From assembly GCA_963720805.1 (NCBI GenBank), contig CAVRGT010000002.1:1-21303 (forward strand): a DNA stretch of 21,303 nucleotides, given 5' to 3'. Positions 15,341 through 21,303 of the stretch are shown piece after piece (position 1 is the stretch's first letter; every line of letters begins with the position of its first letter). A program made the translations under genes and the position numbers. This stretch comes from VRUE01 sp963720805 (GTDB lineage Bacteria; Actinomycetota; Thermoleophilia; Solirubrobacterales; 70-9). Below the pieces are notes generated by a model. It had not been told where the DNA came from. It saw nothing but the letters and a program-made list of their open reading frames with translations, and did not search any database.

Positions 15341-15343
15341 CCT
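15338..15343 (+). promoter_or_regulatory. Possible -10 hexamer of the PAC2 gene
   Basis: TAACCT overlaps the stop codon of the upstream permease gene and ends seven bases before the GTG at 15351. It would give the PAC2 gene a leaderless transcript of its own in addition to read-through. Confidence 0.3.
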
Positions 15344-15350
15344 CAAACGT

Positions 15351-16214
15351 GTGGAATCGCTTCGCTGGGAAGGCGACGTACCGCAGCTGCGCCGGCCGAT
15401 CCTCGTCTGTTCGTTTCGGGGCTGGAACGACGCTGCCGCGGCGGCGTCGACCGCGGTAACCACCGTCGGCGACGCCTTCGACTCGGAGCTGGTCGCCGAG
15501 GTCGACGCCGAGGACTACTTCGACTTTCAGGCAACGCGGCCGACGATCGTGCTCACAGAGGGCCAGGCGCGGCGGATCGATTGGCCGCAAAACAACCTGA
15601 TCGCTGTCCGCATCCCAGCCGCCGAGCGCGACCTCGTCCTGCTCGACGGGACCGAGCCGAACCTGCGCTGGCGCACCTTCTCGGAGACGATCGCGACCGC
15701 CGCCGACGCGCTCGGGGTCGAGATGGTGATCACCCTGGGAGCCCTGGTCGCCGAGGTCTCCCACACCCTGCCGGTGCCGATCACCGGCCTCGCCTCCGAC
15801 GAGAAGCTGGTCGAGGAGCTCGACCTGCAGCGCTCCAACTACGAGGGCCCGACCGGGATCGTCGGCGTCGTCCACGATTGCTGCCGCCAGGTCGGGATGA
15901 GCTCCGCCTCGCTCTGGGCGGCCGTGCCCCACTACGTGGCGGCCGTGCCAAACCCAAAGGCGGCGCTGGCCCTGCTGCGCCGGCTCGAGGGCCTCACCGG
16001 CATCGCCGTCGAGGCCGCCGAGCTGGAGGAGGAAACCGCCGGCTACGAAGAGCAGATCGACCGCGCGATCGCCGCCAACCCCGAGATCGAGGAGCTGGTC
16101 GACCGCATCGAGGCCGAACAAACCGAGCAACTAGATGGTCCCGAGGATCTCCCGTCCGCGGATTCGATCGCCAGGGACTTCCAGCATTTCCTGCGCCAGC
16201 AGGGTGAGCAGTAG
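15351..16214 (+). CDS. PAC2-family protein
   Basis: A 287-residue protein of the PAC2 family (named after a eukaryotic proteasome-assembly chaperone; actinobacterial members have no settled role). Marks include the start RRPILVCSFRGWNDAAAAAS, ELVAEVDAEDYFDFQATRPTI, a central VEMVITLGALVAEVSHTLPVPITG, GPTGIVGVVHDCCRQVGM, and AAVPHYVAAVPNPKAALALLRRLEGLTGI. The C-terminus is a charged helical tail (EEETAGYEEQIDRAIAANPE, then DSIARDFQHFLRQQGEQ). No signal peptide, so cytoplasmic. A proteasome link cannot be argued from this window, since no proteasome or Pup genes are present. The GTG start begins directly with the conserved N-terminus. It ends three bases from the stop of the convergent helicase-nuclease gene. 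Confidence 0.88.
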   Translation: MESLRWEGDVPQLRRPILVCSFRGWNDAAAAASTAVTTVGDAFDSELVAEVDAEDYFDFQATRPTIVLTEGQARRIDWPQNNLIAVRIPAAERDLVLLDGTEPNLRWRTFSETIATAADALGVEMVITLGALVAEVSHTLPVPITGLASDEKLVEELDLQRSNYEGPTGIVGVVHDCCRQVGMSSASLWAAVPHYVAAVPNPKAALALLRRLEGLTGIAVEAAELEEETAGYEEQIDRAIAANPEIEELVDRIEAEQTEQLDGPEDLPSADSIARDFQHFLRQQGEQ

Positions 16215-16217
16215 CCC

Positions 16218-19014
16218 TCAGCTCTCTGCTGCCGGGCAAATCAGCCGGTAGTCGCACCAACTGCACGTCGTCGGCGAGGGCCGCGGCTCGAAGTCTTGGC
16301 TCAGCACCCCTTCGCCAACGGCGAGCACAGTGCGCTCGACGCGCTCAGCGTCGTCAGGACTGATCGGCGCGGCGACCTTGTCGGCGTCGAGCACGTAGTA
16401 GTAGCTGCCGGTCCCGGCCTCGAGCCCCCACGCCTCCCGCGCGGCGAGCCGGTAGAGCGCCAGCTGCAGGTCGTTCTCGAGCTGGGCTTCGCTCTTGCGT
16501 TCGCCGGTCTTGTAGTCGATCAGCTCGTAGCTGCCGTCGGGCAGGCGGTCGACCCGGTCGACCCGGCCGCGCACCTGGTGCTCGCCGATGCGAATGTCGA
16601 ACTTGCGCTCGAGCCAGGCCGGCACCCCCTCCGATTCGCGCTCGCGCTCCCAGTAGAGGCGCATCGCCTCGCGGGCCCGATCGCGGAACTGCAGCTCGTC
16701 GTCGCTGGAGCCGAAGCCCGAGCGCCGCCAACCCGACTCGAAGAGGTCCATCAACTCCGCCAGATCCCCGTTCGCGGCCTCGCCCTCGCCGGAATCCTTG
16801 TGGAAGCGTTCCAGCACGCTGTGGACCAGGATGCCGAAGCGCTGGTTGATCGTCGGCTCCTCGGGGATGCCGAAGACGCGCCGGAACTTGTACTTCAGCG
16901 GGCAGGTCAGGTAGAGGTCGAGGTCGGAGGCCGAGAGGCTGAGGGCGCCGTCGCCGCGACGCGGCAGGAAGGCTTCCAGCGAGGGCTCGTGGCGGGCCGC
17001 GATAAGCATGCGGCGGCCGTCGCGCTCGCGCTCTGAGTCGAGCAGGTAGGCGTCGAGCGGCGATGCGTCGAGCTCGGTCTGCTGCTCGGGCGTCGCCACC
17101 TGGCGCAGCAGCCCGTTGACCGCCGCGATCGCCTCGGCAGTCGCCTCCTCGCCGGGCCGCTGGGCGAGGGCCGCCAGCTTGAGCAGCTCGAGGTGGCGGG
17201 CGATCGCCCGGTTGACGTCGATCACGGTGTCCAGACGCGGCTCGGAGAGCTCGCGCCCGGCCCGCCAGGACGCCTCCAGCACCTCCTCGCGCAGCTTGCG
17301 ATAGGTCGCGTGCAGGCCCTCGGCGGGGCCGAACAGCTCCTCCTTCTGCACTTCCTCGGCCTCGTTCTCCGCGCCATCGTCGCGCTCGATCCGCGAACGC
17401 ACCAGGCTCAGGTGGGCCTGCGCTCCCTCGTCGCCACCGTCGAGCACGAAGACGTGGTCGAACTCGGTGCCCTTGGCCGCGCGCCGGGCGAGGGCGAGGA
17501 CGGCGCCGGGCGAGGGCGGCTCTTCGCCACCCGCCGGCTCGACCCCCGCCTCGGCGACGGCGCTCAGGTAGCGGACGAAGTCGCGGGTCGAGCCGTGCGG
17601 CTCGCGACGCGCCCAGACGGCGGCGAGCTCGGCGAGCCGCGACAGCCCGAGCAGCCGCTCCGCCACCTCGGGCTCGGCGGCGAAGAGCCGCTGGCGCCGC
17701 AGGCCGATCCGCTCGATCAGCCGCCGCACGAAGACGTCTGCGCGGCGTTCCTCCAGCGCCGCCGAGGCTTCGCCGTAGAGCTTGAGGAAGGCCTGGATCC
17801 GCTCCCGCCCCTCGGGCGGGATCTGCGGGCTTTCCAGGGCCGCCTCGCAGGCGGAGACCATGTCGACCTTGCGCCGGCGGGCGATCGTCGTCAACCGCGC
17901 CAGGTCGGCGGCGCGCAGCTCGATCGGCGGCCTGGTCAGCGCCCGCGCCGCGGCCGGCGAGTCATCGGGCGCGGCGAGCACGCGCAGCCAGGCGATCGCG
18001 TCGCGCACCTCGGGTCGCTGGAAAAGCGCCGCCGGCCCGGCCAGGTGGAAGGGGATGCCGCGCTCCTCCATAGCCGCCGAGACCGGCCCGCCGCTCGCCG
18101 CCGGATCGTCGATCAGCACGCAGATCGCTCCCGGCGCGGTTCCCTCGCTGAGTAGGTGCTCGACCTCGCGCGCCACCGCCTGCGCCTGCGCCCGCTCGTT
18201 GACGCAGCGCCATAGGCGCACAGCCGGTTGGCGGAACTGCTCCTCCAGCTCGACGACCTCCCCCACGACAGGGACCCGCGGCCGACCCGCGATCGTCCCC
18301 GACTTCAAGGGCGTACATGTGGTTCGGGTTCTCTTCGGCCAGCTTCGTCAGGATCGTGCGCTGGGCAGGGGTCGTGTCCTCGTACTCATCGACCATCAGG
18401 TGGGCGAAGCGGGTCGCGATCTCGGTGCGGATATCGGCGCGCTCGTGCAGGAGCTTGCCGAGGGTGAGGAAGACGTCGCCTCCGTCGAGGTTGCCCGACT
18501 CGGCGAGGATCCGGTCGTGGGCGGCGCAGAACTCGGCCAGGTCGGGCTCGGGCGGCTCGGAGCCCTGCTTCAGCTCGTCGATCTGGGCCAAGAGGCGGGC
18601 GAGCAGGCCGGCGGGGTTGCCGCGGATCTCGTGGTTGCGAAGCGGCAGCTGGTCGAGGTGGTCGAGCATCATCGCCAGCCGCTCGGCCGGGCCGAGCACG
18701 TCGAAGAAGGGGTTGAGCCCCGCCGCGGTCGAGTGGGCCCGCAGCAGCCGCTCGCAGATCTCGGCCCAGGTGCCGATCCAGAGCTCCTCGTATGGAGCCC
18801 GCAACAACGACTCTGCCCGGTCTCGCAGGCGCCGGGCGGTAGCCGGGGTGGTGGCGATGAGGAGGACCCGATCGGCGTCGACCCCCTCAGCGGCGAGCCG
18901 CGCCAAGCGTCGCGCCAGGGCCTCGGTCTTGCCGGTCCCGGGCCGACCGGCGAGCAGCAGCGGACCGTCTTCGTGCGCGACCGCGCGCTGCTGTGCCTCC
19001 GCCAGGGTGAGCAT
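16218..19014 (-). CDS. UvrD/Rep-like helicase fused to RecB-type Fe-S nuclease
   Basis: About 931 residues after joining one frame break near 18289. The N-terminal superfamily 1 helicase part has Walker A at residues 23-30 (GRPGTGKT) and Walker B at 208-213 as VDEYED, where most relatives have DEYQD. Next come EQFRQP (motif IV region) and AAKGTEFDHVFVLDGGDEG (motif V). The canonical motif III, with its Gln, is reduced to VGDD followed directly by EVVELEEQFRQP, apparently missing about 20 residues. A clear motif VI (Y-V-A-x-T-R-A) is not seen. The C-terminus is a PD-(D/E)XK nuclease (RGRVDRVDRLPDGSYELIDYKTGE) with four Cys (YLTCPLKYKF; CSWCDYRLIC) fitting an AddB-type iron-sulfur nuclease. It probably works in double-strand-break end processing (AdnAB-like) or repair. 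TAGCGT lies six bases before the ATG. It is divergent from the phosphatase-family gene. Confidence 0.85.
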
Positions 19015-19020
19015 GGTCCA

Positions 19021-19026
19021 ACGCTA
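19021..19026 (-). promoter_or_regulatory. -10 hexamer of the helicase-nuclease gene
   Basis: On the minus strand TAGCGT ends six bases before the ATG at 19014, leaderless-type spacing. No SOS box is visible at this promoter. Confidence 0.4.
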
Positions 19027-19044
19027 GCGAGTGCGCGGCCTCCA

Positions 19045-19050
19045 TAGGAT
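19045..19050 (+). promoter_or_regulatory. -10 hexamer of the inositol-phosphatase family gene
   Basis: TAGGAT ends seven bases before the GTG at 19058. It overlaps the alternative in-frame ATG at 19049 and so favours the GTG. Confidence 0.35.
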
Positions 19051-19057
19051 GACCGGC

Positions 19058-19870
19058 GTGGACGTTTTTTCCGCAGACTGGCTGGGAATCTGCCGCCGCT
19101 CCGTCAGCGCGCAGCGGGCGATCTTCGATCAGGTGAGCGGCATCGAGGCCCGCACCGAGTACGAGGGAGTCGGCGAGGGGGGCGACCACACCCTGGTAAT
19201 CGACCGCCGCTGCGAGGACGTCGTCTTCGCCGAGCTCGATGCGCTGGCCGAGCAGGGCGCCTCGTTCGTCGCCGTCTCGGAGGAGCGCGGCGAGGTCGAG
19301 TTCGGCGGCGGTGGCCCGGCCCGGATCGTGATCGACCCGATTGACGGCTCGCTCAACGCCCGCCGCACCCTGCCCTCCCACAGCCTCAGCATCGCCGTCG
19401 CCGCCGGTGACTCGATGGCCGCGGTCGAGTTCGGCTACGTCTATGACTTTGGCGCCGGCGAGGAGTTCAGCGCCCGCCGTGGCGAGGGGGCGAGGCTTGA
19501 CGGAGAGCGGATCGAGGTCGCCGCCGACGGCGACAAGCTCGAGCTGCTCGGCCTCGAGGCGGCAGAGCCGGAGCGCGCGGTTGCCGCGCTCGAGGCCTTC
19601 GCCGGGCGCGTCTACCGGATCCGCGTGGTCGGCTCGATCGCGATCACCGCGGCCTACGTCGCCGCCGCCCGCTTCGACGCGATGATCGGACTGCGGCCCT
19701 GCCGCTCGGTCGACGCCGCGGCCGCCCAGCTGATCGTCCGCGAGGCAGGCGGCGAGGTCGCTTTCGGCGAGGGATCGCTGGAGGAGGCGCCGCTCGGGCT
19801 CGATGCTCGCTACACCTTTGCCGCGGCAGCCGGCGAGCGTGGATTGGCGATTGCCCGGGCCGGGCAGTAA
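19058..19870 (+). CDS. Inositol monophosphatase family protein
   Basis: About 270 residues of the Mg2+-dependent, lithium-sensitive IMPase/FBPase-like family, which hydrolyses sugar or inositol monophosphates. The metal-binding sites are visible: the Glu of FVAVSEERGE, VIDPIDGSLNARR (DPIDGS in place of the common DPIDGT), and SVDAAAAQLIVREAGGEV with the third-site Asp. The usual Trp before that Asp is replaced by Val. GFGYV-type and GARLDGERIEV regions fit the family. The N-terminus could begin at ATG 19049; I chose GTG 19058 from the TAGGAT spacing. The substrate cannot be told from sequence; myo-inositol-1-phosphate, histidinol phosphate or fructose-1,6-bisphosphate are all possible for the family. 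It is upstream of, and separately transcribed from, the SOS-controlled gene. Confidence 0.88.
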   Translation: MDVFSADWLGICRRSVSAQRAIFDQVSGIEARTEYEGVGEGGDHTLVIDRRCEDVVFAELDALAEQGASFVAVSEERGEVEFGGGGPARIVIDPIDGSLNARRTLPSHSLSIAVAAGDSMAAVEFGYVYDFGAGEEFSARRGEGARLDGERIEVAADGDKLELLGLEAAEPERAVAALEAFAGRVYRIRVVGSIAITAAYVAAARFDAMIGLRPCRSVDAAAAQLIVREAGGEVAFGEGSLEEAPLGLDARYTFAAAAGERGLAIARAGQ

Positions 19871-19892
19871 CCAGCGCACGGATCGGGTTTAA

Positions 19893-19921
19893 GAACGTTT
19901 GTTCGCGTAGAACGTATGTTC
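19893..19921 (+). promoter_or_regulatory. Tandem SOS (LexA) boxes
   Basis: Two perfect GAAC-N4-GTTC palindromes: GAACGTTTGTTC (19893-19904) and GAACGTATGTTC (19910-19921), with centres 17 bases apart. This is the LexA-binding pattern known from actinomycetes and Bacillus. The first covers the -35 position and the second ends two bases before the -10 (TACACT), so bound LexA would block RNA polymerase. Confidence 0.85.
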
Positions 19922-19923
19922 GT

Positions 19924-19929
19924 TACACT
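19924..19929 (+). promoter_or_regulatory. -10 hexamer of the SOS-controlled gene
   Basis: TACACT follows the second SOS box by two bases. A TTGTTC (19899-19904) inside the first SOS box could serve as -35 at 19-base spacing. The predicted leader is about 40 bases, and an AAGGGAA purine stretch lies upstream of the ATG. Confidence 0.6.
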
Positions 19930-19975
19930 CGCGAATCCGAGGCAGGAAACCGCAGACGAAGGGAATTTCTTTCAC

Positions 19976-20389
19976 ATGGCAGCGACCAACGGGAGCAAAA
20001 GCTCCGCCCCCAAAGCCAAAACCACGACCAGCACGAGTGCCGAGAAACGCCAGACCCGCAGCGTCGCCGAGACCGCTGTCGACCTCCCGGTCGGCGCCGT
20101 CCTCAGCGTCACCGACCGCGTCAGCGACCTGGTCGAGCCGTTCACCGGCCGCAATGCCGCCGAAAAACAGCTCAAGTCCTACCGCACCGAGTTGCGCCGC
20201 ACGGTCAAGCGCACCGAGCGTCGCGGCACCACCGCTCGCAAACGTGCCACCACCGAGGCCCGCAAGACCCGCAACCGGGTCGAGCGCGAGGCGCGCAAGC
20301 GCCAGCGCACAGTCGAGACGACCCTGAAGCGCAACCGCAACGAGCTCGAGCAGCGGGTGCGTAAAGCAGTAGACCTCCTGCCTGTCTAG
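19976..20389 (+). CDS. SOS-controlled, highly basic coiled-coil protein of unknown function
   Basis: A 137-residue protein that I cannot assign to a family. Residues 1-30 are a low-complexity Ser/Thr/Lys tail (SKSSAPKAKTTTSTSAEKRQ). Residues about 31-60 form a mildly hydrophobic segment (VAETAVDLPVGAVLSVTDRV, then SDLVEPF). Residues 60-137 are a Lys/Arg-rich helix with many KR/RK/RR pairs (KSYRTELRRTVKRTERRGTT; RKRQRTVETTLKRNRNELEQ). The composition suggests binding to DNA, RNA or an acidic surface. Histone-like, phasin-like or HBHA-like comparisons are possible but weak. ATG 19976 is chosen because the frame upstream overlaps the SOS boxes and the promoter. Tandem LexA sites directly control it, pointing to a role in the DNA-damage response. 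Its stop shares CTAG with the stop of the convergent gene. Confidence 0.8.
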   Translation: MAATNGSKSSAPKAKTTTSTSAEKRQTRSVAETAVDLPVGAVLSVTDRVSDLVEPFTGRNAAEKQLKSYRTELRRTVKRTERRGTTARKRATTEARKTRNRVEREARKRQRTVETTLKRNRNELEQRVRKAVDLLPV

Positions 20390-21303
20390 GCACCGCAGTA
20401 CTGACACCGGCAGTGAGCCGGCTGGCTCGAAGGGCCAGCCGGCTTGCGCCGGTGCGTAGGCGCGGAACTGGAAGCGCACGCCGCGACTGTCGTCGTCGCT
20501 GAAGCGATAGGCGTAGCGGAAGCGCCCGTTTGCACCGCTGCGGACGCTGCGGAACTCGCTCCAGGGCAGGCCCGGGAGCCGGAACTGCAGTTGCACCACC
20601 TTGCCGTCGGCAGGCATCGCCGCTCCCCGGCTCGCGACCTTGCCACGGAAGACGATCGGCGCGCCGCCGACCTTCGCGCCGGCGGCGGAGACGTGCAGGG
20701 CCACGCGGCTGTGCACGGTCAGGGCCAATGCCCGACTGCTCGCTCCCCGCGTCGTCGCCGTTGGCGCCACCGTGGCGAGGACTTCGCGGCTTGGGCCCGA
20801 CGCGAGTCGAACCCCGAAGCGACCGTTGCCATCTGTCCGCGCGGTCGAGACACGTTCCCGGGGGACACTGCCGGCAGCAAAGTGCTCGACCACCTTGATC
20901 GGCACGCCCGCCAGTGGCGTCCGCCGCCCCGCCACTGCGCGCCCGGCGAACCAGGTGCCGCGCCCGTAGCGCAGGCGGCGTTCCTTGCCGCCGCGGGTGA
21001 GGAGCCGGACCGGCACCTTGAGCGGCCCGCTCAGGCGCATCGCCCTGCCGTCGGCTCGGTCGAGCGAGACCACCCCGTTGCCGGCCGAGTCGTATGCGGT
21101 CGCGCGGAACTCGTACTCGCCGGCCGGGTAGGCGCTCGAGTCCCAGCGAGCGCGCAGGGCGCCGGCGGAGATCCGCGTCGGCAGCGGCGCGAAGCGCTCA
21201 CCCCCACCGACGCGGCGAACCGCGATCGAGCCCCGGCCGGGGTCGAGCCCGGAGTGGCGATCCTCTGCCCGCGCCTCGATCAGCTCAGGGTCCTGTGGGT
21301 TCT
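20386..21303 (-). CDS. Ig-like / carboxypeptidase-regulatory-like exported protein (5' partial)
   Basis: C-terminal about 305 residues of a larger protein whose start lies beyond the window. Reading from the cut end: ELIEARAEDRHSGLDPGRGS and YPAGEYEFRATAYDSAGN form an Ig-like beta-sandwich unit. A carboxypeptidase-regulatory-like unit follows (PLAGVPIKVVEHF, STARTDGNGRFGVRL), then a last beta domain (VVQLQFRLPGLPWSEF, NGRFRYAYRFSDDDSRGVRF, RAYAPAQAGWPFEPAG). I recall this ending as common in Thermoleophilia surface proteins, but it has no known function. The frame reads through the end unless one extra base at the C/G doublet 20395-20396 is discounted; then it closes as PVSVLGA with TAG at 20386-20388. 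That fits the doublet pattern seen in other genes. The full protein probably carries a signal peptide, not visible here. Confidence 0.7.

Noticed and set aside
17193..19047. Long plus-strand open frames opposite the helicase-nuclease gene
   Set aside because: Composition is typical of antisense shadows; the minus strand carries Walker A, RecB nuclease and Cys motifs.
19916..19975. An earlier start for the SOS-controlled basic protein
   Set aside because: The upstream ATG lies inside the second SOS box and before the -10, so it would not be transcribed from this promoter.

Overview
The window is very GC-rich DNA with strong G/C preference at third codon positions. It looks like an actinomycete chromosome, most likely class Thermoleophilia (Solirubrobacterales-like). 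The clues are a type 2 isoleucyl-tRNA synthetase, a PAC2-family protein, a UvrD-like helicase fused to an iron-sulfur RecB-type nuclease, SOS boxes of the GAAC-N4-GTTC type, and a C-terminal fragment of an Ig-like exported protein I associate with that class. The placement is inference; no rRNA or tRNA gene is present. There is no CRISPR array, transposase, prophage or integron, so this is mainly a housekeeping region with several unexplained hairpin elements.

Layout. 1-4420: a benzoylformate-decarboxylase-like thiamine diphosphate enzyme (5' end cut off) and a three-part FAD/4Fe-4S/CCG 2-hydroxyacid dehydrogenase, 7 bases apart, which together could oxidise a 2-hydroxyacid and decarboxylate the 2-oxoacid (mandelate-type route). 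4457-5325 (-): a short-chain dehydrogenase. 5397-8605: isoleucyl-tRNA synthetase with a GSHH active-site signature. 8651-8887: a small coiled-coil membrane protein. 8888-9234: a gene-free stretch holding two large inverted hairpin elements that share a 45-base loop. 9235-10564 (-): 4-oxalocrotonate tautomerase-like protein, thioredoxin, and polyprenol-phosphate mannosyltransferase. 10634-12358: PolX DNA polymerase, followed by a 27-bp perfect palindrome. 12502-14562 (-): a SIMPL-domain exported protein, a small membrane protein and trehalose-phosphatase. 14583-16214: two half-size TauE/SafE permease genes and a PAC2 protein. 16218-19014 (-): helicase-nuclease. 19058-19870: inositol-monophosphatase family protein. 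19976-20389: a very basic protein behind tandem SOS boxes. 20386-21303 (-): an Ig-like/carboxypeptidase-regulatory-like exported protein, 5' end cut off.

Two window-wide patterns stand out. Many genes have a TANNNT -10 hexamer only about 5-10 bases before the start codon, so leaderless transcription is probably common. Second, about 32 apparent frameshifts, 25 of them in the first 4.4 kb, can nearly all be read as one extra C or G at a third codon position, with both C and G present side by side. This looks like a consensus or assembly artefact, perhaps two alleles merged, and not gene decay. I therefore annotate those genes as whole CDS spanning the breaks.
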